Made by a program: the position numbers and the translations under genes
The notes under the pieces: model-generated
What the model was told of the DNA's origin: nothing
The model's database searches: none
What the model saw: the letters and a program-made list of their open reading frames with translations, nothing else
DNA from: Nostoc mirabile CHAB5784
GTDB taxonomy: Bacteria; Cyanobacteriota; Cyanobacteriia; Cyanobacteriales; Nostocaceae
DNA length: 48,317 nt
NCBI RefSeq assembly: GCF_020829645.1
Contig: NZ_JAIVFS010000059.1
Location: forward strand, 1 to 48,317
Direction: 5' to 3'
Shown here: one piece after another, positions 31,500 through 39,959 of the stretch
Position numbering within the stretch: the stretch's first letter is position 1
Layout: each line of letters opens with the position of its first letter

Positions 31500-33419
31500 T
31501 TACAGTTTTGTCCCACACTCACCACAGAAGTTGTGCGTGGGAGCATTTTTGGCATTGCAGTGGCTACAATACACTGGCTCGGCTGCCGCTTTCGGCGCTT
31601 GCTTCTGCAAGCCGACCATTTGAGCGTTGCTCTTGCCAGGGGCTACCATTGGATAGCAGTTTTCGTCTCTAGTGACGTGGGCATTCAATATTACTGGGCC
31701 TTTGTGTGCCAGCATTTGGGCGATCGCATCTTTTAATTCGCTGCGATCACTAATTACCATGCCTTTAATCCCGTATGCTTTTGCCAATAACTCTACGTCT
31801 GGCATCCCTACTTCCATGTTGGAGCATGAGTAACGCTCACCATAGAAGGCTTGCTGCCACTGGCGCACCATCCCTTGCCAGCCGTTATTGATAATTATTG
31901 TCTTGACATTTATAGCATACTGTGCCAGTGTACCAAGTTCTTGCAAACACATTTGGAAACTAGCATCGCCGCTAATACAGATGACTTCTTCATCAGGAAA
32001 CGCTACTTTAGCGCCCATAGCCGCAGGTAAGCCAAAACCCATCGTTCCCAAACCAGCACTAGAAATCCAGCGCCTTGGGCCATTCTTCAGGAATTGTGCT
32101 GCCCACATTTGATGCTGTCCGACATCTGTGGTGTAGAAAGCCTGGGGTGCTTGGCGACTAACTTCTACAATCACTTCTTGGGGTGAAATGCTGTCGGGAT
32201 GTTGCGGCACTATTAGAGGGTACTCTTCGCGCCAACGGTTAACTAAATTTAACCACTCTTGGTTTTGATTAGGTGTAGCCTTAACGCCTGTTTCTTTGCA
32301 GCGACGCAACAAGTCTACTAAGACGTTCCGCACATCGCCAACGATGGGCACTTCGGGAACGCGGTTTTTGCCGACTTCTGCCGGATCGATGTCGATATGA
32401 ATTACTTTAGCGCGAGAGGCGAATTCATCTAACTTGCCTGTAACGCGATCGTCAAATCTAGCGCCGACGCAAATCAGCAAGTCACAATCACTAACGGCAA
32501 AGTTAGCGTAAGCAGTGCCGTGCATCCCCAACATTCCCAAAGCTAGGGGATGATGTTCGTCAAATGCACCGATCCCCATTAAGGTTGTGGTGACAGGGAT
32601 ATCGAATAATTCAGCTAGTTGTTTGACTTCTTCATGAGCGCCAGCTGCGATCGCACCACCACCCACATACAGTAGAGGACGGCGACTTTCAGTAATCAAC
32701 TGGATCGCGGCATTAATTTGCCGGGGATTTCCCTTCACCGTGGGACGATAACCGCGTAACTTCACTGAACCTGGTTTTACAGGTACATAGTCAAATTCTT
32801 CTAAAGCTACATCTTTGGGGACATCAATCAAAACTGGCCCCGGACGCCCACTGCTAGCGATGTGGAAGGCTTCGGCGACAATTCGCGCCATATCTTTAGG
32901 ATCGCGCACTACATAGGAGTGCTTAACGATCGGTAGGGTGATCCCGTAAATATCGGTTTCTTGAAACGCATCTGTACCAATCGACGGACGTGCTACCTGT
33001 CCCGTGACTACAATCATTGGGATTGAGTCCATGTAGGCGGTGGCGATCCCGGTTACCAAGTTAGTTGCTCCTGGGCCAGAAGTACCAAAACATACTCCTA
33101 CTTTACCCGTGGCACGGGCATAACCATCAGCAGCGTGGGCTGCCCCTTGTTCGTGCCTCACGAGAATGTGCTTAATAGCACCAGTTGCTTCCACCTTATA
33201 CAGGTCGTCGTAAATTGGTAGAATTGCCCCACCAGGATAACCAAAAATATAATCAACGCCGTGGCGATGAAGGCTGTCAAGCAGAGCAAAACCACCAGAT
33301 GCACGTTTGGGCACGGCTGGCGGGCTAGAAACACGAGACTGTTTGTGATTCTCGGTTTGTGGGAAACTGATTTGGGAAAGCGATTCTCCTGCGGAGACAC
33401 TTTGTGAACGCACGGTCAA
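31500..33419 (-). CDS. ilvB: acetolactate synthase large subunit with C-terminal zinc ribbon
   Basis: This 639-residue ThDP enzyme condenses two pyruvates, or pyruvate and 2-oxobutyrate, in the first shared step of valine, leucine and isoleucine synthesis. Typical segments are 'FGYPGGAILPIYDDL', the catalytic Glu in 'LVRHEQGAAHAADGYA', the FAD-region 'LGMLGMHGTAYAN', and the ThDP motif 'ISGDASFQMCLQELG' followed by 'IIINNGWQGMV'. The catalytic body ends near 'YPMVAPGKSNAQM'. About 45 further residues follow, with a linker and a zinc-ribbon pattern, 'YCSHCNAKN' and 'FCGECGTKL'. I do not expect this tail on a standard enzyme. Acetolactate synthases are regulated by a small subunit (IlvN), which is not encoded here. 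Confidence 0.95.
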   Translation of the reverse strand: MTVRSQSVSAGESLSQISFPQTENHKQSRVSSPPAVPKRASGGFALLDSLHRHGVDYIFGYPGGAILPIYDDLYKVEATGAIKHILVRHEQGAAHAADGYARATGKVGVCFGTSGPGATNLVTGIATAYMDSIPMIVVTGQVARPSIGTDAFQETDIYGITLPIVKHSYVVRDPKDMARIVAEAFHIASSGRPGPVLIDVPKDVALEEFDYVPVKPGSVKLRGYRPTVKGNPRQINAAIQLITESRRPLLYVGGGAIAAGAHEEVKQLAELFDIPVTTTLMGIGAFDEHHPLALGMLGMHGTAYANFAVSDCDLLICVGARFDDRVTGKLDEFASRAKVIHIDIDPAEVGKNRVPEVPIVGDVRNVLVDLLRRCKETGVKATPNQNQEWLNLVNRWREEYPLIVPQHPDSISPQEVIVEVSRQAPQAFYTTDVGQHQMWAAQFLKNGPRRWISSAGLGTMGFGLPAAMGAKVAFPDEEVICISGDASFQMCLQELGTLAQYAINVKTIIINNGWQGMVRQWQQAFYGERYSCSNMEVGMPDVELLAKAYGIKGMVISDRSELKDAIAQMLAHKGPVILNAHVTRDENCYPMVAPGKSNAQMVGLQKQAPKAAAEPVYCSHCNAKNAPTHNFCGECGTKL

Positions 33420-33545
33420 ACCTCAGACTATAGCTAAAGTTAATGCTGAATTCTGTAGTTAAGATTTCATTTTAATTGAAAACTTCAATCAAAATCTTAT
33501 TAATTTTTATATTAAATATAAAGCTAGATTATTAGCCTACATTAG

Positions 33546-34808
33546 TTAAATTACGTTTTGCAAGACTTTGCAGGTATTTTTCCAAGCCCAAACACCGACA
33601 ACTACGACAACAATACTCATTGCTACCAGCACAGTTCGCAAGCCCAGAGCATCAGTTAATGGCCCAGTAATGGCCAGAGGTAACGCCAGAGCGATGTTAA
33701 CGGCATGATTTTGAAAGCCAAATACTTTACCGAGCATGGTAGATGGTGTTTGCTGTTGAATTAAAGTTTGCATGGGTACGCCAATTAGGGAAGCACCTAC
33801 ACCCAAAAATGCACAGAGTCCTAGCGCCAGTAATAAGTTGTGCGTAAAAGTGAACACCCCTAAAACTAGTGCAATTATCAAAAATCCAATTAAAGGTAGG
33901 GGTTTGTGATGCAATTTATCACCCCAGTGGCCTAAAATCGCCGCACCAAATACCATACCCACGCCTGCTGCTGCCAAGAAAAAGCCAAACTGTTTTTCTT
34001 TTAAACCAAACTCCTCGGCTAATTGAATTGTCAGCACTGTTAAGGCTGCAAACACACAATATAAAGTTGTAAGTTGCAGCATGGCGTTCAAGATCAAAGG
34101 GTTTTTCTTGAGATAGCGCAGGCTTTCGGTGAATTCAGCCCAAAGGTGATTTGATGTCTGGTGCTCTTTTGAGAGTTTGGGTTCTTTAAACTTAATTGGC
34201 TGCATGATTGCAGCCGATAATATGTATAATCCACCAACTACAAGCTCTTGACCGTATTGTTCTCCCATCAAGCTTTTCGCCAAACTCAAAATCGGCTCTC
34301 CTATAGCAAAGCCAACAATTAAAGCTCCCATCATTGTGCTGCTAAACAGCGCATTGGCTGCCAACAAATTTTCTCGCTTCACCAACAAGGGAATGGCTGC
34401 TTGTTCAGCTGGTGCAAAAAACTGCGTCACTGTGGAAATGGCAAAAGTAAGAATTAACAGAATCAGGAATTCTCGTGGCAAAAGGGGAACACACAGTGTT
34501 AAAAGTCCACGCACAATGTCTGAGCCGATCATAATCAGCTTTTTTGGCAAGCGGTCAACAAAGAGACCACCGGCAGAGCCGAACAAAATTGCTGGTATTG
34601 TAAACGACAGCATCAAGGTTGAATACATCGAGTTTTGTGCCAACCCAGGAAGCGGTGAGTAGTTCTCCAGCAGAGCAATCATTAAAACGAAGAAGACTTT
34701 ATCTGCTAACTGGGACACCAATTGCCCAATCCACAGGAGCATAAAAGCACGGTTTTTTAGCAGTGCGCTAAACCCGTTATTAACAGCAGCCGGTTCAGTT
34801 GGAAACAT
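33546..34808 (-). CDS. MFS transporter
   Basis: This 420-residue protein has about twelve hydrophobic segments and major facilitator signatures. The start is 'FMLLWIGQLVSQLADKVFFV', the loop-2/3 motif is 'GGLFVDRLPKKLIMIGSD' with Asp and Arg as usual, and a second-half equivalent is 'GAAILGHWGDKLHHKPLP'. The layout resembles the bacterial MFS_3/enterobactin-exporter-like group of multidrug or metabolite exporters. Substrate unknown. It is about 125 bp downstream of where ilvB transcription begins, on the same strand but transcribed first, so a common transcript with ilvB is possible though not shown. Confidence 0.88.
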   Translation of the reverse strand: MFPTEPAAVNNGFSALLKNRAFMLLWIGQLVSQLADKVFFVLMIALLENYSPLPGLAQNSMYSTLMLSFTIPAILFGSAGGLFVDRLPKKLIMIGSDIVRGLLTLCVPLLPREFLILLILTFAISTVTQFFAPAEQAAIPLLVKRENLLAANALFSSTMMGALIVGFAIGEPILSLAKSLMGEQYGQELVVGGLYILSAAIMQPIKFKEPKLSKEHQTSNHLWAEFTESLRYLKKNPLILNAMLQLTTLYCVFAALTVLTIQLAEEFGLKEKQFGFFLAAAGVGMVFGAAILGHWGDKLHHKPLPLIGFLIIALVLGVFTFTHNLLLALGLCAFLGVGASLIGVPMQTLIQQQTPSTMLGKVFGFQNHAVNIALALPLAITGPLTDALGLRTVLVAMSIVVVVVGVWAWKNTCKVLQNVI

Positions 34809-34911
34809 TAGATACTTTCTTTAGGTAGATAGGGAGTGGGGAGTCGGGGAACTAATGACCAATGACTAATGACTAATGACTAACTCCTGTTTACTTACTC
34901 CATTGTCCGGA

Positions 34912-35505
34912 TTAATTTGCTTCATAGCGCTTTAACAGCATAAGCAAAAATTCAGTTGCTGTCAGACGACCTTTGGGTGGAGAAATTTCAATGGATGAAT
35001 CTATCCAGCAGCCTTGTACAGTTTGGGGCGATCGCCAGATGGACAAATGATCAACTGCTGGCTCTGCATAAAAGTTATTTTGCCCACAACCTAGCAAACA
35101 AGAACTCCAATGAGTGAAATAATCATGGCTCATCCGATGAATGGGGAAATTACCCTGTAGTGGTACTCCCCATCCATCTATAGCAATAAATGCTTTGACA
35201 CGACCACCCAAGAGTTGCCACAAATGCGCTGCCCCTATTGCCCCAACTACGCCAGCACTAAAGCTAATGAATATAATTGGTGATTTGAAAGAGCCGGTCA
35301 AGCGATACCTGCGGTGAGCTACGCTAACGCGCAAAAACTGCAAAATGTGCAAGGCTGATAAAACTGAAAAATCATTACTTGGATAAATTAGTATATTTGC
35401 GGCATTAGGAGCGATCGCGCTATTAGAAACTAAATCTAACAATCCTACTCTAAAGCTTTCAGTTAATTCTGGCTCATGGATTCCAGGGCAAATAATTATA
35501 CTCAT
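34912..35505 (-). CDS. alpha/beta-hydrolase-like conserved cyanobacterial protein
   Basis: I chose the ATG at 35503-35505 ('MSIIICPGIHEPELTESF'). The frame extends upstream to 35673, but that part is basic and shows no conservation-like pattern. The product then has 198 residues. 'IIFISFSAGVVGAIGAA' resembles the nucleophile elbow of alpha/beta hydrolases (S-x-S-A-G in place of G-x-S-x-G), and 'VKAFIAIDGWGVPLQG' with 'HRMSHDYFTHWSS' could supply further active-site residues. The enzyme class is not certain. About 10 residues (near 'VSVAHRRYR') are encoded by a palindromic repeat inserted in frame at about 35302-35331. Confidence 0.65.
   Translation of the reverse strand: MSIIICPGIHEPELTESFRVGLLDLVSNSAIAPNAANILIYPSNDFSVLSALHILQFLRVSVAHRRYRLTGSFKSPIIFISFSAGVVGAIGAAHLWQLLGGRVKAFIAIDGWGVPLQGNFPIHRMSHDYFTHWSSCLLGCGQNNFYAEPAVDHLSIWRSPQTVQGCWIDSSIEISPPKGRLTATEFLLMLLKRYEAN
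35302..35331 (-). repeat. palindromic repeat inserted in frame in the hydrolase-like gene
   Basis: GCGATACCTGCGGTGAGCTA and following bases match the GCGATGCCTACGGCTGGCTA-type repeat found at 28558-28590. The frame is kept and roughly ten residues are added in front of the putative nucleophile strand. Confidence 0.55.
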
Positions 35506-35963
35506 CTGTCTATGCGTGGCAGCTTTCAAAATTATTAATAACTTAAACCTACTACAAGGGTCTATTAACTGTTCACGTTTACTAAAATGTGACAGTAGAT
35601 GAAGGGAAGATTTTAAGTAAGTTTTAGTTACAAATAAAACTGAATTAGTTGTAAAATTACATAACTTTGCCAAAAATTATTCAGATGCAGGGATGACGGT
35701 TTGAGAGGATGAATGAACAAGTCTAATTTATTACTAGCCCTAGCGACTAGAAGTCGCGCGCCAGTTGCAAGGCTCGTCGGCAGAGCCGGACGCCAGGTGC
35801 CTCAAGTCGGGAAACCCGCCCACAGCACTGGCTCCCCAACGCACTGGCTTGGCTACATAAGACAAAACCTACCTCCGTGGGTTATAAAACCCTTGATTTT
35901 GCATTCAGTCTACGGAGGTAGACTTTGATTGTGTAGTAGCGAATTCTATTCGCCTAATACTTT
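35506..35963. repeat. repeat cluster between the hydrolase-like gene and the pentapeptide gene
   Basis: No supported gene. At 35754-35850 there is a cluster of GCGCCAGTTGCAAGGCTCGT / CAAGTCGGGAAACCCGCCC-type palindromes, the family also found inside tnpB. At about 35872-35955 there is a CCTCCGTGGG / CTACGGAGG-type repeat followed by TAGTAGCGAATTCTATTCGC. The open frame at 35713-35928 consists mainly of these repeats. Confidence 0.6.
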
Positions 35964-36494
35964 TCAAACATCCTCTGAGCCATCCCTTAGTGCGATGGCG
36001 TAGGCGATGTTTACACGAGCCAGTAAAGCATTCCCAAGGTTAGCATGATTAAGGTTGGCATGATTCAGATCACATTTAGTTAAATTAGCTTCGCTTAAAT
36101 CAGCTTTAGGCAGATTAATTCTGACTAGTTTTGCTCCAGGTAAATCTAAATTATTTAAAGTAACTCTATCTTCATTCAAATCTTGTAAAGCAATAATTCT
36201 TGCAGGACTAACTTTGACACCATGAGCAGCATCAATAACACTCCAAGCTTGATATTGAAATTCTTTTTTCCGGTCAGGACTTTCTTTTATATATAAAATT
36301 AAAGCAGCTATTATACTAATCGGTTCAACGTCTGATAAAAGTCTAGATATAATCGAATCATCAGGAGTCAAAATAACTAATACCACCAAACTAGAAGCAA
36401 TGGAAATAGCTACTAACCATGTTGGTGATTCCCAGAACCAATCAAGGATATTTTTGAAAATATTTTGGATGAGTTTTATTGGTTTTAATATCAT
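35964..36494 (-). CDS. membrane-anchored pentapeptide-repeat protein, probably truncated
   Basis: The 176-residue product has two hydrophobic segments near the N-terminus (about 25-45, 'WLVAISIASSLVVLVILT', and about 58-72). A linker follows, then pentapeptide repeats at about 110-160 ('LSEANLTKCDLNHANLNHAN'). Pentapeptide repeats form right-handed beta-helices whose function is usually unknown. The array is short, and the end ('IAYAIALRDGSEDV') is encoded by a CGCCTACGCCATCGCAC-type repeat, so the gene was probably longer and was cut by repeat insertion. Its ATG overlaps the stop of the globin-domain gene by four bases (ATGA), which implies translational coupling. Confidence 0.7.
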   Translation of the reverse strand: MILKPIKLIQNIFKNILDWFWESPTWLVAISIASSLVVLVILTPDDSIISRLLSDVEPISIIAALILYIKESPDRKKEFQYQAWSVIDAAHGVKVSPARIIALQDLNEDRVTLNNLDLPGAKLVRINLPKADLSEANLTKCDLNHANLNHANLGNALLARVNIAYAIALRDGSEDV

Positions 36495-36877
36495 CTAATT
36501 ACTTTACTTAAATTACGTTGCTCAGGTACAGTCCTCACTGTCCTAACCCTTCTGCCACGCTTGGGGGAGACAGTCTCACTCATCAACGGAGGAAATGGTA
36601 TAGCTTTGATTTCTGGTTGTTCTAGTTTTACAGCGCCATTTATTCCTGCACCTTCTAACATTAACTGAGAGATAGTTGTGTAAGTATTAACCCAAGCTTC
36701 TGCCACTTCCAGAGTCCAATCTTCTTGTAAATACTCTGCGAAAGTTGTTAGCAAAATCTCTCCCACAACGGGATAATATTCTCTAAGTATGCCATAGCCT
36801 TTATGTCTTGCACCTAAATCTTTAAGAACTGCAACTAAAGCTTCGGGAGTGCGTAAACTTTCTACTAATAATGTCAT
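36491..36877 (-). CDS. globin-domain protein lacking the N-terminal helices
   Basis: The 128-residue product starts inside a bacterial globin domain: 'LLVESLRTPEALVAVLKDLG' then 'ARHKGYGI', with the proximal (F8) His near residue 25, followed by 'YPVVGEILLTTFAEYL' and 'EAWVNTYTTISQLML'. This is the E-to-H helix half. Normal single-domain globins have about 140 residues with helices A-E in front. No start or conserved sequence for those helices is visible upstream, and a palindromic element (36910-37012) sits there. A basic C-terminal tail of about 45 residues follows the globin part. The distal side is missing, so stable haem binding is doubtful. It is coupled to the pentapeptide gene by an ATGA overlap. 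Confidence 0.65.
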   Translation of the reverse strand: MTLLVESLRTPEALVAVLKDLGARHKGYGILREYYPVVGEILLTTFAEYLQEDWTLEVAEAWVNTYTTISQLMLEGAGINGAVKLEQPEIKAIPFPPLMSETVSPKRGRRVRTVRTVPEQRNLSKVIR

Positions 36878-36909
36878 ATCTATGGTTATCCATCGTATAT
36901 TTTCTGGGT

Positions 36910-37012
36910 TTTATAGCAGTGTGTGCTTGAGTGAGATACAGAAAAAGCCTTTTGTCAAAGGAATTATAGCCCATGCTGCTGTACCTCACCCGACTACACA
37001 CCGCTATAATTT
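36910..37012. mobile_element. palindromic (MITE-like) element between crcB and the globin gene
   Basis: The ends TTATAGCAGTGTGTGCTTGA and, inverted, TTATAGCGGTGTGTAGTCGG match imperfectly over about 30 bp, with about 40 bp between. It abuts the crcB stop codon (37011-37013) and lies just before the truncated globin gene. Confidence 0.6.
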
Positions 37013-37418
37013 AAGACCTTTGAGGGCTTGATCTTGCCAATAAAACACCGATTTGGACACTAATCATTCCGGCGATTGCACTGCCAACAAAATAAATTAA
37101 CAGCATTGTGATATCGCCCTTATCCAAGAAATTTTTTGATTCCAAGCCATAGGTTGAAAAAGTAGTATATGCACCACAGAAACCTGTTGTCGTCATCAGG
37201 CGAAGTTCAGTCGAGATGACGCGAATATTCTCGGCTGCTAGAGTCAAAATATAAGCAATCAATAAACAGCCACTTACGTTAATAAAGAATGTGCCGTAAA
37301 AGCCAAAATCTTTGCCAAAAATAGCTTTTGCTAATTCAGTTCCATAAAAACGACTCAACGCTCCAAAAATTGCCCCGATCGCCACAGCTAAGGGATAACG
37401 TCCTCTCAAAAAATTCAT
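37011..37418 (-). CDS. crcB: fluoride channel protein CrcB/Fluc, second gene of a pair
   Basis: The 135-residue product has four hydrophobic helices and CrcB hallmarks: 'GAIFGALSRFYG' near the start, 'YGTFFINVSGCLLIAYI' with the conserved Asn, and 'TGFCGAYTTFSTYGLE' with the Phe-box and Thr-Thr. Fluc channels export fluoride passively as dual-topology dimers. When two genes occur side by side the proteins usually form an antiparallel heterodimer. Here a second crcB (37513-37902) lies directly upstream with a gap of about 95 bp, on the same strand. Confidence 0.92.
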   Translation of the reverse strand: MNFLRGRYPLAVAIGAIFGALSRFYGTELAKAIFGKDFGFYGTFFINVSGCLLIAYILTLAAENIRVISTELRLMTTTGFCGAYTTFSTYGLESKNFLDKGDITMLLIYFVGSAIAGMISVQIGVLLARSSPQRS

Positions 37419-37512
37419 TGTTTTTTACCTAAAAATGTGTGTTTTTTTTCGTAAAGACCTTTTTCAAACTTGCTCTCAGGTGTATTCCAACCTTTTTTAT
37501 TAGTTGAGCAAA

Positions 37513-37902
37513 TTACTTTACGAAAAGCTTGGCGATCACTACTCCTAAAATCACTGCTCCCAAACCTAGAACTGCACTCCCTGCCCAATAAAAGGCCGTC
37601 GCAGCCTTTTGTTTGCTACGCCATAAAGTCAGAGTATCAAAGCCATAGGTTGAAAATGTGGTGTAAGAACCTAAAAATCCAGTCTTAATTAGTAAATCCA
37701 ATTCCTTCGGATAGCCTGTAATTCCTTTAGAAATCGTGAAAAAGAAACCCATCGCTAAACATCCAGTCAGATTAATGGCAAATGTTCCATAGGGAAATTT
37801 TGTCCCCAATTTAGCTTTTGTCCATTCTGTGATGTAAAACCGAGACAGCGCTCCAGGAACTGCACCTACCGCAATTGAGAGAACATTAGTTAAATCTGCC
37901 AC
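37513..37902 (-). CDS. crcB: fluoride channel protein CrcB/Fluc, first gene of a pair
   Basis: The 129-residue product has the same four-helix plan as its neighbour: 'GAVPGALSRFYITEW', 'YGTFAINLTGCLAMGFF' and 'TGFLGSYTTFSTYGFD'. The two proteins are clearly paralogous but diverged, as expected for heterodimeric Fluc channels in the cytoplasmic membrane. It is the first gene of the pair on the minus strand, so the promoter should lie in 37903-38100. I looked there for the conserved GGTGATGG and CTGATG...CTCCT parts of a fluoride riboswitch and did not find them. Confidence 0.92.
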   Translation of the reverse strand: MADLTNVLSIAVGAVPGALSRFYITEWTKAKLGTKFPYGTFAINLTGCLAMGFFFTISKGITGYPKELDLLIKTGFLGSYTTFSTYGFDTLTLWRSKQKAATAFYWAGSAVLGLGAVILGVVIAKLFVK

Positions 37903-38669
37903 TATTTTTGTAACTCTCCGCGAGCAATATTTGAGTTGTTTTGCATGTAATTTATTTGGAAAGTCTCAGTTCAAAAAATTTATTGAAATAAATCATACAA
38001 GACTGGCTCTCAGATTGGCAATGAATATATGTAACAATCACTAGTAAAGCTAATACATAAAGACGAAAAAGAAGTAAGTCAGCGTAAATATTTCTAGTTA
38101 GGATAAGGCAAGAGGCAGGAGATAGGAGGCAGTAACGAAGGGAGTTTTAGCCTAATTTATCTTTATTTGCCTGATTTGGTTTTATTGTGCCGTTACTAAT
38201 TTTTCAGATCTGGTAAATGCTTTTTTCAGCTTACCTGTTTTGTCTAGCAATTAGACTGCTAAAACGTGTTTTATAACTACTCATTTAGCCTTTTAAATTT
38301 TTAGATATTCCTAAATTCCCATTTAAAAGAAGCAGTTTAGGGACTTCCAGTGAAAAAATATCCCATTGTAGGTTAGCACAGTTAGCTGTGCTAACCTACA
38401 AATAAATCTGTTCCGTGAATACTACAGTGACGAGTAAATTATGTCTTGGAAAGCTCGACAAGCTCGTGTAGCTCCAGACTGAAATTCTATTAATTAGAGT
38501 GTTTTTATCTATACAGTAACAATCAAAGTATGTCTTTTGATGTATTATTGGGATTTTCCCACCTATCCTATCCCCCTGGATGGGATAATATTTTACTAGT
38601 AGGGGAAATATTTAAGGTATTCCCTAACTTCATATCTCTCTGCACTCTGGTTATATTGAGGAACTCATT
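37903..38669. promoter_or_regulatory. divergent intergenic region between crcB and the ferrochelatase-like gene
   Basis: No gene seen. It contains a near-perfect palindrome TTGTAGGTTAGCACAG / CTGTGCTAACCTACAA (38366-38401) of a common cyanobacterial repeat type. The promoters of both flanking genes should be here. Confidence 0.45.
38366..38401. repeat. palindromic repeat, TTGTAGGTTAGCACAG stem
   Basis: The 16-base arm and its inverse are separated by TTAG. Stable hairpin on either strand; no gene end is close enough to call it a terminator. Confidence 0.7.
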
Positions 38670-39788
38670 GTGGTTGCCACGCCGGAAAAAGTACAACACA
38701 CTCACGAGCATCTATCAGGTAAAGACCGTGTAGCCGTACTGCTTATGGGCTACGGCGAAGTCGAAAGCTACGAAGATTTCGCCAACTATAACGAACAGGC
38801 TTTAAATCTACTGACAGCAAAATTTGCACCGGTGCCAACCTGGATTTATCCCCCTCTGGCAAAGCTTTTAGCGCTATTTGACCGCCACGAGTGGGGACAT
38901 ACACACCACGATTTTATCTCCCCACACAATGCCATCTTTGAACAGCAACGGGCTGGGATTGAGAAGAATTTACAAGAAAAATGGGGTGATAAGGTTCAAG
39001 TTTTCAAAGCTTTTAACTTCTGCGCCCCTTTCCTACCCAATCAAGTTTTAGCAGAAATCAAAAACCAAGGCTTCGAGAAGCTACTAATCTACCCACTGCT
39101 GGTTGTTGATTCTATCTTTACCAGTGGGATTGCGATCGAGCAAGTTAACAATGCTCTCGTTGAGTTAACTGATGGTGAAGAACACTGGGTGAAAGCACAG
39201 CGTTACATTCCTTCTTTCTTCAACGAACCAGCTTATATCGATTTGATGGCTCATCTGGTTGAGGAGAAAATTGTTGAGTTAGCCACAGCTTATCTACCTT
39301 CTCAAATCGGTATTGTGCTAATGAATCACGGCTGTCCCCATAAAGCCAAAGGCTTTACTTCTGGGATTGCCGAAAGTGAAGCAATGTACGATTTAGTTCG
39401 GGATAAGTTGATTAACCGCTATCCGTTAATCTCGGTGGGTTGGCTCAATCATGACACGCCCCTAATTGATTGGACACAGCCAAATGCAGAGCAAGCGGCA
39501 AATAACCTGATTCAACTAGGTGCAAAAGTGGTAATTTTTATGCCAATTGGCTTTGCTACAGAAAACCACGAAACTTTATTGGATGTACACCATATCATCC
39601 ATTCTTTAGAGAAACAGCATCCTGGTACGAACTACGTGCAAATGGCTTGCGTTAACGATCATCCAGAATTTATGGCAATGGCGGCCCAATGGGCTGATGC
39701 TCATATTGCAGAGTTGTTGTCAGAGCAAGCTTTGGCAGTTAATCCCCAACTCGCTGGGGATCACCATCACCACCACCATCATCATTAA
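38670..39788 (+). CDS. ferrochelatase-family protein with C-terminal poly-His tail
   Basis: The 372-residue product starts at GTG (38670). It has the two-domain chelatase fold of HemH: 'VAVLLMGYGEVESYEDF' at the N-terminus, 'VLMNHGCPHKAKGF' aligned with the catalytic HG of ferrochelatase (SAHGLP), and 'FMPIGFATENHETLLDVHH' aligned with the DHxETL metal-site segment. It is not the standard cyanobacterial HemH, whose C-terminal chlorophyll-binding-like helix is absent. It is a separate, shorter subgroup, so the true substrate (iron, nickel, cobalt or another metal) is open. The last eight residues are all His after 'LAGD', which would bind nickel, cobalt or zinc. The gene stands alone between two long intergenic regions. 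Confidence 0.8.
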   Translation: MVATPEKVQHTHEHLSGKDRVAVLLMGYGEVESYEDFANYNEQALNLLTAKFAPVPTWIYPPLAKLLALFDRHEWGHTHHDFISPHNAIFEQQRAGIEKNLQEKWGDKVQVFKAFNFCAPFLPNQVLAEIKNQGFEKLLIYPLLVVDSIFTSGIAIEQVNNALVELTDGEEHWVKAQRYIPSFFNEPAYIDLMAHLVEEKIVELATAYLPSQIGIVLMNHGCPHKAKGFTSGIAESEAMYDLVRDKLINRYPLISVGWLNHDTPLIDWTQPNAEQAANNLIQLGAKVVIFMPIGFATENHETLLDVHHIIHSLEKQHPGTNYVQMACVNDHPEFMAMAAQWADAHIAELLSEQALAVNPQLAGDHHHHHHHH

Positions 39789-39927
39789 CCTGCGTCTTTG
39801 AGAAAAGCGCACGGATCATTAGACATAGGAGTGAAAAAGAATTGTTTTGACGTAGCAGTGCTACGTCTGTACAAGGATTCTGGGTAACGCATATTTAATT
39901 TTTGGAGATGTCTATTAAGTTTAGTTT

Positions 39928-39959
39928 TGTAGGGTGGGCAAAATTTTGCCGACCCTACA
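39928..39959. repeat. hairpin repeat, TGTAGGGT...ACCCTACA
   Basis: Inverted arms TGTAGGGTgGGCAAAA / TTTTGCCgACCCTACA about 140 bp after the ferrochelatase-like gene; it may double as its terminator. Confidence 0.55.

Noticed and set aside
35713..35928. A 71-codon gene starting 'MNKSNLLLALATRSRAP'
   Set aside because: Nearly the whole frame is made of known palindromic repeat families, so coding is unlikely.
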